Positions 8,595-19,803 of a stretch of DNA of 64,000 nt are shown in pieces. Location of the stretch: NCBI GenBank assembly GCA_946965045.2, contig OX337240.1, positions 2,604,001 to 2,668,000 on the forward strand. The letters are read 5' to 3'. Below the pieces are notes generated by a model that saw only the letters and a list, made by a program, of their open reading frames with translations, was not told where the DNA came from and made no database searches. Numbering within the stretch: position 1 is the stretch's first letter; every line of letters begins with the position of its first letter. This stretch comes from Epithemia pelagica (Eukaryota; Bacillariophyta; Bacillariophyceae; Surirellales; Surirellaceae). Position numbers and translations under genes: made by a program.

Positions 8595-11500
8595 ATGTCG
8601 TCTGCAGTTGTACCTACGGAGAACGACGATCACGAGTCCTCACAGCCGAATTCGTCACAGTCACTCCTCGATGAAGATACTGATCAACCCGTCGCACCTC
8701 AAGCCCATACCTATCCAGATTCTGACCAACCTATTGGTAGAGATCATCACCAACCTCATGTTGACAATGATCAAGATGATGCTGTCGCTATTTCTGCATC
8801 ACCACAACCAATAGCGAATGCGGATGGCGAGCCACCCGTCGATGCTGAGTGACCTGTTCCACCTCCACCTCCACACCCAGTCGGAAATATTGCACAAGGA
8901 CAAGAAACAAATACCGAGACACAAGAACTATTACCCGAAGGGGAAAGTCTTCCGGCCCATTTGCCCGGACGAGGTCAATCCACTAAGCCACGTTCCCGAT
9001 CTAGCTACTCGAAACGGTATCTCGTTTCACCTGACGATTTTTCGATTCATCCAAACTTCCACGAGGAATTTTGTCGTCGCTTTCGTCCCAACCCTACAAA
9101 CCGTCCTATAAATCTCGTTGGGAAAACTGCAGAGTGTCCTACGAAGAAGAATGGAAATGTATATTCCATTGTATGGGACAATTCAACACTCTCATCTCTC
9201 GAGGTTCCACAGAATTGGATCAAATCTCAATTCACCTCCAACTCTACAGTAAAAGACAAACTTCGTCAATGTATTCAAGAGTACAACCCAAGTCAACATG
9301 GCCGGGGAAACCAACCATCTCAAACACAACAATCGCAACAAACAAGCCAGTTGCAAACGCACCAACCAAACCAAACTTCTGTGGTGGTGACTCAACAGAA
9401 CAATTCTATGAACAACAACAATGCACAACCTCGTGTTGTTCAGCGTCGCGGATCAACACAACAGCCTCCACCTCCTTCCACAGCAGAGCGCGCACGACAC
9501 CGAGCCGCAATCAGGAATGTTCCAGAATCTTCTCTTAGACGCTCTCCTCGCCGTCATTCTCGTCGCAGCTCAACATCCAACCCGCCATCCACTCAAGAAA
9601 GAGCCCAAGGGCGGGCAGCTCTAATGACTGCTCCTAACGGCGGCCCTTCTCCGTCAGAAAATGGGAACGATGAAAACAACGATACTCCAACCACCCAAGT
9701 TCCAACCCGTCTTTTCGGCAGTACAAGTACTTCTGTCTCTACAAGAGCTACGGCAGCTGCACGGCGACAGCGTCGACAGGAAGAAAACACAGAAGACGAT
9801 GCATCAGAGAATGGGGAAGATTCTTCGTCTGACGAGGACGACAATGGTGGGTATGAACTGGATTTCAATGCCACAGTTGATAGGAATGTCGATCCCTTAG
9901 ATGACTATGACGACAATGATGACAATAATGAAGACGAAGAAAATGTTGTCCAAAGCGACGACTCGGAATCAACAGACGACGACGATGATCCCAACAATTC
10001 AACAAATCTGAAAGTGCTCATAGACAATCTACAATGGCACTACCGGACCGTTGATCAGTCAGACAGTGTTTTCGACTGGGTGGGACAAGAACGACACCAT
10101 CGATCAATGTTTCGAGGAAGTGACGGGTTGAAGGCCGGTGTTGCAAATTCGTTCAATACTCCCTTTGATTGTTTGCGCAATGTTGGTGGACTTTCGAAGT
10201 CTCTGATTTCGGACATGGCAGCAGCAACCAATCGTTACTTCCATCAAAAAATCCGTCCTAAGCTCATGGGTCGGCGTGGTTATTTTCACTCACAGAAGTG
10301 GAAGGATGTCACTATCCAAGAAATGACAAGGTTTCTTGGTATCATCTTGATGATGTCGTTGAGACCACTCGACAGTGGTGGTTATGCATCCTATTTCAAC
10401 ACCTCCAATCGAATGTACAGTCTTGGCACTGCCATCCCATCGGTAGAAATTCTCGACAGTACCGGCTGGGCGTCTAAGTACATGCGTTTGGCTCGGTTTC
10501 GCCAAATAAGGGGAGCCTTCCATCCCGAATCAAAAGGCGCCGCACGTGGGGGGGGACAAATGCTACCAGTTGCGTAAACTTATACAGGCAGTCAATGCAG
10601 CTTCGAAGAGGTCTTTTATCATTCCTCAAGATCTTTCGTTTGATGAAGGTGGAATTGGTTGTCGGTCTAGATACTGTCCAGTGCGTCAGTACAACAAGGA
10701 CAAACCTGCCAAATTCCGAGTTGATTTCTTTATTTTGGCGTCGTCTACAAGTTACGCTATTTTACACATGGATGTGTATCAAGGCAAAAATGCCACGAAC
10801 TCCTACATCAGGCATGAAGCACGGCGCCTTCCTACTACGATGAAGGCTGTTGTTAACGCTTGCTATGCGTTGGAGCTAAACAAGGAGACCAATGGCTTCA
10901 GGCATTTGTCTATGGATAATAGATATGCGGCACCACAACTTCTTGTGATTCTACGAGATCGCCTCAAAGTTCTTGCCACCGGAACAGTACGAGTCAACAG
11001 GGTCGGTTGGAGCAAATCACTGATGAATCTGAAAAAAACAAAAACCAACCGAGGCACAATGAAGCTTGCACATGACAAAGTAAATGGTGTTATCATTGGA
11101 CAATGGGTTGACTCCAAAGTTGTTAACTTTGCGTCGACATACGAGAACATTGGTACCAGACAAGTGCGACGTCAAGTGGGCCCAAACAAGGAAAGCTTCA
11201 ACTGCCCACAAATGCTGATTCGATACCAGACTAACATGGGTGGAATCGACAATGGTGACCAAATGAGGTGCCATATGGGCGGTTTTGCCACCCATGTCCA
11301 CTTCAAGAAATGGTATAAGAAAGCCGGTCTGGGGATCATGGACATCATGCTACTGAATTTGTTCATTGCATGGAACATGTCCGCTGGTGACAGGGTACGG
11401 TCCAGACGCACGAAGCTATCAAGGCACGAGTTCTACACAGTTGTCGCTCAGGAGATGTGCAGTTATGTGCATGCAGACGAAGTTGATGCATTGGCTCGAC

Positions 11501-12048
11501 GGACTGGAGAACAGAGAAACACCGCATGCGAGGATGGTCACTACCCGGTTCCCATTGATACTTCGAAACGGATGGGATGTGCCGTTTGTTTGTTGGAGCA
11601 TCGGTGGAAACGTAAGGAGATTGGAATGAAAGGTCTGTTTTCAAATGTAGGCCAATGTGCCAAGTGCGGAATTGTGGCACACCTGGTGTCATGTAAGGAC
11701 GACCGGGAGGATGGATGGAAAATTCATAAGCTACCACAATTCGCGAACCATACTTGCTTTGAAATCCTCCATTCGACACATGGCAGGGAAATGTTTATGT
11801 GTCGTTCAACAAGTGGCGAGGATGGCAGATACAAGTACACAACAAAAAAAAACCACCCTTTTATAATGGCCTTGCGAGAAAAGCATGGTTTGTCCCCAGA
11901 ATACACAAGGAAAAGACGACGCAGTACTGGCAGTGAAAACATGCAAGAGGACAATGAGGAAGCCAATGACAACAACGGAAACAAGAACGACAACAACGAC
12001 GACACTGAAAGCAATGAAGACGAAACCACCGATATCCATGAACTGTAA
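8595..12048 (+). pseudogene. piggyBac transposase, broken by one stop and one frameshift
   Basis: Translation from ATG 8595 gives an acidic, Gln/Asn-rich N-terminus, an in-frame TGA at 8850-8852, and then the same frame continues to 10577. A run of eight Gs at 10548-10555 shifts the frame; with seven Gs the reading passes directly into the frame that ends at 12048. The DDE_Tnp_1_7-like core carries three candidate catalytic Asp: Ser-Phe-Asp-Glu-Gly-Gly (about 10640), Ser-Met-Asp-Asn-Arg (about 10912) and Gly-Gly-Ile-Asp-Asn-Gly-Asp-Gln (about 11245). A Cys-rich region (about 11575-11700) near the C-terminus fits the family's zinc-binding tail. The tail is Asn/Asp-rich. The two lesions suggest an inactive copy; the G run could also be a sequencing error. 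Confidence 0.85.
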
Positions 12049-12114
12049 AGACAATACTAATCTAAGTAAAGAAGAGAGCATTTCGTAGTTCTCAGTACAT
12101 GTTTAGTAGGCTAT

Positions 12115-12829
12115 TTAGGCATCGCCATCAGTGGGAGCAGGTCGGAAACCCACATACTGTTCATCCGTGTTTTCATTTGGAAAGTTTTCACGGACGAAAT
12201 CTACCAAACAATCCGGCAGTGGAACTCGGTTGCCACGTCCAAGGGGACCGTGAAGCTTATTCGACAAGCGTCGATATAGCTGGTATCGAATTGAACGGTT
12301 CGACTCACCTTTGTTTCTGAGATGCATGGCGATTTCATGAATGTAGCTAAGGTGTTCGACAACAACGCAAGGGTTTTGCTGGCAGATAGAGCACACGTTT
12401 TCCCAGTACATGTATCCATGCGATTTCGTGCGCGGCATGTTGTTGTTTAGCTTGTAGAGAATCTTCTCGATGCTTTCGGGGCAAGCATATTCAATGGGAA
12501 TGTACCTTGTTTCGGTAGCTTCAGAAGTCTCGTCGATGACTATTCCCTGTTCCCCAGTTACCAACACTTGCGATTTCTTGAGGGTAAAGGGAACCATCAC
12601 GCCACTGCGTGGTACACTGTTGTCGTCGAGGGTCGACTCTACGATTTCGACGGAATCAATGAGATCTGCGAAACAAGGTGAGGTGAGAATGAAGAAAAAG
12701 GACTTCATTGACTGAATTCTTGAAAGAAAAGAACTCACCGTCCATGATCTTCTGATAGGAGGTTGTAGATTGATCGTAGCCTTCAATGAATGAGGGATGA
12801 ATGAGGGGAAAAAAAGATACTGTGGTCAT
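12115..12829 (-). CDS. Second ORF of the piggyBac element, spliced, Cys-motif protein
   Basis: Exon 1 is 12739-12829 (ATG at 12829), intron 12666-12738 (73 bp, GTGAGT...TTTCGCAG), exon 2 12115-12665; the product is 213 aa. The unspliced reading also starts at 12786 but would translate the intron. A Cys-x2-Cys-x4-Pro-Cys cluster followed by a His, then a basic helix-like stretch and a Pro-rich end, suggest a small zinc- or DNA-binding protein. I do not recognise a family. It ends only about 65 bp from the convergent transposase end and lies wholly inside the TTAA-bounded element, so it is probably an accessory element gene rather than a host gene. Confidence 0.6.
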
Positions 12830-12874
12830 TGCTTAACACGGTTCTGTTAGTGTTTTAAGGAGGGAGACAACTAA

Positions 12875-12930
12875 GCGAGTAGCACGTTGTCTCCCATAAA
12901 CTTTATGGGAGACAACTATATGCTACTCGC
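12875..12930. repeat. Subterminal hairpin, piggyBac right end
   Basis: Arms near 12875-12900 and 12902-12930 are inverted with a few mismatches; both carry GTCTCCCATAAA and GCGAGTAGCA motifs. Sequence and position mirror the hairpin at the left end. Confidence 0.75.
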
Positions 12931-13239
12931 ATAAGCTTAACACCCGTTCTTTACGAATGGCGTTAAGTAAAATTCACATAGCAAAAGAACGCTGAGCGAA
13001 CATGCTTGCAAAATGCCCAATCTGCAAACTCTTTCCACAAAACACAAATACCACATCTCTATGCCAGCTGAAGCTTGAACGAGAAGGCCAAAAAGTTCAT
13101 AGTTTTGGAATGAGACTGGCAATGGGGTGCAATGTTCTCTTTATTGAGCCGTGCATCCTATCCAACGCATCTTGAGGTCGATCACACGAGGGAAATGTAT
13201 CAATCTTGGCTTGGTTTTTGTTGACAATAATACTTTGTC

Positions 13240-13473
13240 TGTTGGAAGATGCCCGTTGCCGCCTGGCGCATTCGGAACCAGGGGGGACATCTCCCGTGCG
13301 TATGGGGTTCCCCCATGACCCACGTCACCACTTGACACTATTCACTGACGACCCTCATTCGTCAGCACCATTTGCACCCATAGCGTAACATGACCATACC
13401 TATAATTTACTCAATCCCCTTTTACGAAACTAGTTGGCCCTTTTAATCAGCAGTGACCATGGTTAAAACAACA
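13240..13473 (+). repeat. 5' LTR of copia copy 1
   Basis: Starts TGTTGGAAGAT and ends GTTAAAACAACA, giving a 5-bp TGTTG/CAACA inverted end. It differs from the 3' LTR at five positions, three of them in the first 20 bp. Confidence 0.9.
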
Positions 13474-13562
13474 CGCTTCCTCTGCACGATAACTGTGACC
13501 TTTCATAAGAAAAACTCACCGATTTGTGCCGTGAACTACTTTCAACAGGAGAACAAGTGAAC

Positions 13563-14957
13563 ATGGGAGACGCAGCAGGAGCAGATGCTCAAGCACTCGT
13601 ACAGGCCCTGAACAATGCGTCCGCTGCAATCCAGAACGCAATAGCACAAGCAGCTGCCGGACCAGGAGCACCAGCTGCAGGACCGTTCCTACATTCTCCC
13701 TTGCGATCAGGGATTGCAAACACCCTGGATTTTGGCACGAAAGAAGGCAGGAAGTACTACGAGCAGGCAACGAAATCCTTATTCTCCACCGACAAGAAGT
13801 TTGATGTAGAGCCAGGCAGGTTCCAACTATTCGTAAACTTGCTCCATACGCGGGCTCGCGACCTCGGAATGCTCGAGAACGGAGCCAACTGCATGGTGAC
13901 AGTTCCAGCACCTCCAGGAGGAGTCGCACCGCCAGCTGTCAACATGATCACGGATTATGGACGCTTGACGTTGGAAGAAATCAAGGCCTACGAAACGACA
14001 TTCATTGGACAGAACAACAGGAACTCGCAGAACTCCAAGATGCTTCATGACTTAATCATGAACTCACTCTCACCAACCGGCATTCAACGTATCCAAATTT
14101 GGACGAATGATACCAAGGTGAATGGGGAAGATGCAGGAGGATGCCTCTTCAAGGTCGTGATTCGCGAGAGTTACCTGGACTCTAACGCGACTGTCACTAC
14201 GTTGCGACTGAACCTAACAAACCTCGATCGTTACATCGAGACGAACGGGTCCGATATCGTCGCATTCAACGCCTACGTGCAGAGCCAAGTTGATGGATTG
14301 GCATCCAGAGGACACACGTCACTAGACCTAATCGTTAACTTGTTTAAAGGCTACAAAGCCGTCAAGGACGACTGTTTTCAGGATTATATCCAAAAGATTG
14401 AAGACGGGCACGAAGACGGATCCAATGTCATCACGAACGCAAACGAATTGATGGTCCGCGCCGTCAACTTCTACAATAAGCAAGTGACGCGCGACGAATG
14501 GGAACAGCCAACCCAGCACCAAAAGGAAGTCCTGGCACTCCAGGCAGAGGTGCTCCACCTCAAAAAGCAGTCCAGCAAGAACAACACGGACAAGGCAAAA
14601 GGAAAGGATGGAGCCCACAAGAAAGGCACCAAAGCAAAACCTGAAAACACGAAGCAGAAGCCGGAACGCCCAGGATGGCTCAAAGACCACACCAAACCAA
14701 AGCCAGAGAGCGTAGCCAAGTACCGCACCTGGAACGGCACCAAGTGGTATTGGTGTGATGAGGCAACTGGAGGCAAGTGTGGTGGCAAGCGGAGGACCCA
14801 CAAGCCTGCGGATTGCAAGGGATACGCCAAACCAGCACCGAAGACGGACGGAAAAGAAAAAGACGACGAGAAGAAAAAGAAAGAAGCTCTGAAGATGGCC
14901 GTCGCGCACGAGACACTGGTCGAGAGCATGGAAGAGGAGGATTCGGATTACGAATGA
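13563..14957 (+). CDS. Gag-like protein of copia copy 1
   Basis: 464 aa from ATG 13563. The Ala-rich N-terminus is followed by an all-alpha-looking capsid region. The C-terminus is very Lys-rich with a Trp/Cys block (Trp-Tyr-Trp-Cys-Asp ... Gly-Lys-Cys-Gly-Gly ... His-Lys-Pro-Ala-Asp-Cys) that may act as a zinc knuckle although it is not a classical CCHC. It ends at TGA 14955-14957, and pol continues in the same frame downstream. It is close to the Gag at 51716-53119. Confidence 0.8.
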   Translation: MGDAAGADAQALVQALNNASAAIQNAIAQAAAGPGAPAAGPFLHSPLRSGIANTLDFGTKEGRKYYEQATKSLFSTDKKFDVEPGRFQLFVNLLHTRARDLGMLENGANCMVTVPAPPGGVAPPAVNMITDYGRLTLEEIKAYETTFIGQNNRNSQNSKMLHDLIMNSLSPTGIQRIQIWTNDTKVNGEDAGGCLFKVVIRESYLDSNATVTTLRLNLTNLDRYIETNGSDIVAFNAYVQSQVDGLASRGHTSLDLIVNLFKGYKAVKDDCFQDYIQKIEDGHEDGSNVITNANELMVRAVNFYNKQVTRDEWEQPTQHQKEVLALQAEVLHLKKQSSKNNTDKAKGKDGAHKKGTKAKPENTKQKPERPGWLKDHTKPKPESVAKYRTWNGTKWYWCDEATGGKCGGKRRTHKPADCKGYAKPAPKTDGKEKDDEKKKKEALKMAVAHETLVESMEEEDSDYE

Positions 14958-15011
14958 CTCCTATGGAGAGGGTGGAAAACAGTAACAACGTTAGTAACTC
15001 TGATCTTGTAC

Positions 15012-18000
15012 ATGTACACCACTCTCTCCCTCGAAGAAATAATCACTTACCTGTGTTTATGGACCCTTGTCCAGTTCCTCCAACGAATGACAACCATGAT
15101 AGAAGCGGCGACAAAGCTCATCATAGTCGTCCTCCACCAGGAGGAGGAACACAAGTCGATGACGAACGAGAAGGATTGGATGCACCAAGTCATCACGACA
15201 ACCAATGAGGCAGTCGAAAGCATGGCAAACTGGGCAGACACGAAACTCCTGGACAAGAAACAGAGGAAGAAAGTGAGACCATGGCGACTGAGAAGGGCGC
15301 GAAAGATGGTATGCAGTGCTGCAATCATGGCCATGGCAGCCAGATGCGCCGCGGCAACCAATTGTCACCCATTCGACTCGGACTCAACGATGATTGGCAT
15401 CGACAACAGGTGTTGGGGTTGCATCACCCACGTTCGAAGCGACATACCTGGAACCTTGAAACAGTGCAACAAGGCAATCAAAGGTTTCGGAGGTGCAAAA
15501 GCTTATGAAGTGTGGACGGGCACCATTCATTGGGACTGGGAGGACGACCAAGGGAAGATCCACACGATGGTAATTCCCAACTCGTACTATGTCCCAGAAG
15601 GTAAAGTCCGACTACTGAGCCCGCAACACTGGGCGCAGACTCGGAAAAACAGTGAAAAGCGCGGAGGGGCGGGCGAAATGACCACAGGTACAGAAGTAGT
15701 ACTATTCTGGAACGACCGTCAGTCACGAAGGACGATCCCAATAGATACACACGGCAATAATGTGGCTACGTTCCATCTCGCGAGCGGGTACAAGCAGTAC
15801 CACAACTACTGTAAGGAATGTGGGACTGAGCACGATCACTCCTACGACAAAGATCCACTGCTCCAACACCAAGCCATGCCATCGACGGTAATGTCCAACG
15901 ACGAGGAAGGCGACGATGAAACGTTCTCCACCGTCCAAGCACCGCAATGGCATCATCGAGCCATGCCGAAATAAACCAATGCCGCAGCAAACGACGCAGC
16001 AACCCAACAAACGGTCGATGCAGAACCACGCAAGTTCGACTTCGACCTTAATGGGAAAGCGACCGAGGATGAAGATCCACCTCCACCAGACATCATCCCA
16101 CACGAGGAAGAGGACCGTCCAACGGCGGAGGCGGAGTTGCTCAGGTACCACTACGACTTTGGGCACCTGCCATTCGCCAAACTACAACAAATGGCAAAGG
16201 ACGGAATACTGCCGAAACAACTGGCGAAGTGTCACGTCCCAGTGTGCTCGGCATGCAATTTCGCCAAAGCAACGAAGCGAGCATGGCGCACAAGGTCGTC
16301 GAAAGACTGGTCGAACAAGGCACCTCCAAGCAAACCAGGCATGGTTGTGTCGGTTGACCAGTTGGTATCACCCACTCCAGGACTCGTGGCACAGATGACA
16401 GGGTTCATCACGAAACAGCGCTACAACTACGCTACCGTGTATGTGGACCAAGCGACATCACTGGGTTTTGTTTTCCTACAAAAGACTTCAACCGTGAAGA
16501 AACACTGCAAGGCAAGCGAGCTTTTAAGCGCTATGCCATCAACAGAGGAGTGACAGTGCGTGCCTACCACGCCGATAACGGTATCTTCAAGGCGCACGGG
16601 TGGGTGAAGGCATGTCACGACCAAGGACAAGACCTCACGTTCGCAGCTGTTGGCGCCCACCATTCCAATGGAAAGGTGGAGCGTAGAATAAGGGAATTGC
16701 AAGGGATGGCGCGCACAATGCTTCTGCACGCGAACAAGCGATGGCCACAGGCAATCACTGCCAACTTGTGGCCTTATGCCGTACGCCACGCAAACGACTG
16801 CATCAACGCGTCCCCAAATATGCAACACAAAACGAAGCAATTGCTAATCCAACTGTTCTCCCAGACAGCCATTAACACGAACAAAAAGCACTGGAGGCCC
16901 TTTGGATGCCCAGTATACGTGCTGGATGAACGATTGCAAGGGAACAAACCACACAATAAGTGGGAGAATCGCGCCAGGGTGGGAATTTACTTGGGCCAGT
17001 CACCAATTCACAACAGGAACGTAGCACTGGTACTCAACCGACACACTGGACACGTGAGTCCGCAATTCCACGTACGATTCGACCGCAGTTTCCACACCCT
17101 CCAACAGGAGCAACTGACGGCAACGTCGCAAGTCAGCACATTCTTCGCTGATGCCAAGCGAACCGGACAACCGCAGATGGGCCAGAAAGGAAAACGACGG
17201 AGGAGGCACAAGGGGCAAGAGGGAGCCCCACAACACACTCCAACTGGCACCCCACCGGAAGACTGGCAACAACAACTGCCAAACAACACATGGCCGGATG
17301 AAGCACCCAACCAAAGTCCAACCACAGGTCCACCAGGTGGGACGCCACCACAAGCAACACAGACTGGACGAACCATGGAACGAACGCCTCCAGTGGACTC
17401 AGAGGGAGCACACGGCCAGAGGGAGCGGCAACCCCCGCAAACAACAACAACCAACCAAATGCGGACGAGATCGGGACGAATGCGAAAACCGACGCAACGC
17501 CTCATCGAAGTAATGTCCACAGAGGTAGAGGATGACACGACAATACCGGGGGAACTGTTTGCACTCTCCACCCTCACGCCGCAAGACGATATGGAGGGGG
17601 AGGACCCACTCCTAGCATACAAAGCAGCAATCTCCGACCCGGATACAATGTATCACCACGAGGCTATGAAGGAGCCGGACAGGGCGGAGTTTATAAAGGG
17701 CATGCAGAAAGAAATGGAGCGACAGATGGAAGATGGAAATCTATCCATCGTGCGCCGCGATTCAGTCCCAGCAGGCCAACGCATCTTCAAGGCGGTATGG
17801 CAAATGCGTAGAAAAAGGGACATCATGACACGCGAGATCAAAACGCACAAGGCGAGGCTCAACTTCGATGGGTCCAAGATGGAAAAGGGCATAGACTACG
17901 ACCAGACATATGCCCCAGTTGCGTCGTGGGCATCCATCAGACTGGTCCTAGCCCTGGTATCAGCATTCAATTGGCACACACAACAAATTGACTACGTCCT

Positions 18001-19249
18001 AGCGTACCCCCAGGCACCGGTCGAAAGGGAAGTCTATATGGAAATCCCAGTGGGGTACGATCTGGACGAAGGAAAGTCCAAAAGAGATTATGTCCTAAGG
18101 CTCCACGCCAACCTCTACGGGCAAAAACAAGCCGGTAGGGTGTGGTACCAACACCTGTCAAGGCGTTTGGTAGAGCAAGTGGGGTTCACAAAATCATCTG
18201 TGGACGAATGTGTGTTCTACAGGGGCAACGTGATCTACGTCCTCTACACTGACGATAGTATCATTGTGGGTCCGGATCAGGCAGAGATTGACAAAGCAAT
18301 CAACGATATCCGAGCAGCAAAGCTCAATATCACAGTGGAAGGAGATATCAAGAATTTCCTGGGTGTGAACATCAGCAAAAGCGACAATGGGGAAATAACA
18401 TTCTCCCAACCGCACCTGATCGACAAGGTGCTGAAAGGATTGCGTCTGGGATCCAACACAGTCCCAAAGGACACACCAGCAGCACCGTCCAAAATACTCC
18501 ATCGCCATCTGGAGAAGCCTATCTTCGACAACAGTTTCAATTATAGATCCATCGTCGGGATGTTGAATTACATCGAAGCAGGGTAAAGGAGTGACATAGC
18601 ATACGCCACACACCAACGCGCACGCTTTGCCTCCAACCCTCGGAAACCACATGGAGACGCAGTCCGATGGATTGGACGGTACTTACACGCAACACGAGAC
18701 AAAGGTATGATGTTCTGTCCAGACAAGGAGGCAGGCTTGGAAATATGGGTGGACGCTGACTTTGCTGGCAACTGGAAGCGCGAGGACGCAACGACAGACC
18801 GTGACACGGCAAGGTCGCGACACGGGTACATAATCCGCTATATGGGATGTCCAGTTATCTGGAAATCACAAATTCAAACGGAGATCGCCCTCAGTTCGAC
18901 GGAAAGTGAGTACACTGGGCTGTCGTACGCGCTCCGAGCAGCTATACCGATAATGCGCTTGTTGGAAGAGATGCAACAACAAGGCATCCAAATACAACAA
19001 ACACAAGCGGAGGTCCACTGTAAAGTGTTCGAGGACAACAGTGGGGCGCTCGAGATGGCCAAGGTCTACAAGTTTCGCCCCAGAACCGAACACTTAAACG
19101 TCAAGCTCCATCACTTCCGCACATACGTGGAGGACGGCAGCGTGACGATTCACAAAGTGGCAACTGAGGACCAGCTCGCCGACTATCTCACCAAACCATT
19201 GCCGCAAGATACATTGGAGCGATTGCGCAAACGAGTACTCGGGTGGTAA
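15012..19249 (+). pseudogene. Pol polyprotein of copia copy 1, inactivated
   Basis: Compared with the intact pol at 47429-51661, this copy has a TAA at 15972-15974, a one-base deletion near 16494, and a TCA-to-TAA change at 18584-18586. Between the lesions the domains are clear: a protease region (Ile-Gly-Ile-Asp-Asn-Arg), an integrase zinc region near 16145-16265 (His-His-Cys-Cys), the integrase core (Asp near 16360, Asp-Asn-Gly near 16575, Glu near 16680), reverse transcriptase with Tyr-Thr-Asp-Asp (about 18245), and RNase H (Trp-Val-Asp-Ala-Asp near 18747; Ser-Thr-Glu-Ser-Glu near 18900). Confidence 0.9.
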
Positions 19250-19290
19250 CGAGTGTCACAAATGGGTGTAAATTGAAAAGTGAGAGGGAG

Positions 19291-19524
19291 TGTTGGAAGA
19301 TCGCCGCTGCCGCCTGGCGCATTCGGAACCAGGGGGGACATCTCCCGTGCGTATGGGGTTCCCCCATGACCCACGTCACCACTTGACACTATTCACTGAC
19401 GACCCTCATTCGTCAGCACCATTTGCACCCATAGCGTAACATGACCATACCTATAATTTACTCAATCCCCTTTTACGAAACTAGTTGGCCCTTTTAATCG
19501 GCAGTGACCACGGTTAAAACAACA
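19291..19524 (+). repeat. 3' LTR of copia copy 1
   Basis: 234 bp, preceded directly by a purine-rich tract (GAAAAGTGAGAGGGAG, about 19275-19290) that fits the plus-strand primer site. It ends ACAACA and is followed by the TTTGTC target duplication. Confidence 0.9.
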
Positions 19525-19803
19525 TTTGTCAGTGCCATGACTTACCACAAAAACTCCTAGAGGATGGAAGTACTCCTTCCAATCTAAACAGAGTAGAATA
19601 ACAGTGAATTTACTAGATATCGTGATGACGAGACAGAAGCGTTTCCATCGGTCAGAATGTGGTGCTGTGGATACGTCAGTCGGAATACAACTACTAGACA
19701 CGTGAGATTCGAAATGGATGGAAGTGCAAACGATGGTCTGATTTCGCAATAGCCTTGGGATTGGGGCATTTTAACGATGTGAATGTGGTTGCTGGGCAGT
19801 CGA

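Larger units (their letters stand above)
8230..12962 (+). mobile_element. piggyBac-superfamily DNA transposon, 4733 bp
   Basis: The ends are CGCCATTCGTAA (8230) and its inverse TTACGAATGGCG (ending 12962), each flanked by the TTAA target duplication (8226-8229 and 12963-12966) that defines piggyBac insertion. Inside are a piggyBac-type transposase on plus (8595-12048, with two lesions) and a smaller convergent spliced ORF on minus (12115-12829). Both subterminal regions fold into large hairpins. It sits in unit B of the segmental duplication; unit A lacks it. Confidence 0.93.
13240..19524 (+). mobile_element. Ty1/copia (CoDi-like) LTR retrotransposon, copy 1 (degenerate)
   Basis: Bounded by two 234-bp LTRs and flanked by a 6-bp direct repeat, TTTGTC, at 13234-13239 and 19525-19530. 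The order gag, protease, integrase, reverse transcriptase, RNase H is that of Ty1/copia. It is the same family as the element at 47150-53441. gag is open; pol has two stops and a frameshift. Five LTR differences imply that it is the oldest of the three copia insertions here. Confidence 0.93.

Noticed and set aside
13563-14957. Classical CCHC zinc knuckle in the Gag of the 13- and 47-kb elements
   Set aside because: Cysteines and a histidine are present near the C-terminus but the spacing does not match Cys-x2-Cys-x4-His-x4-Cys.
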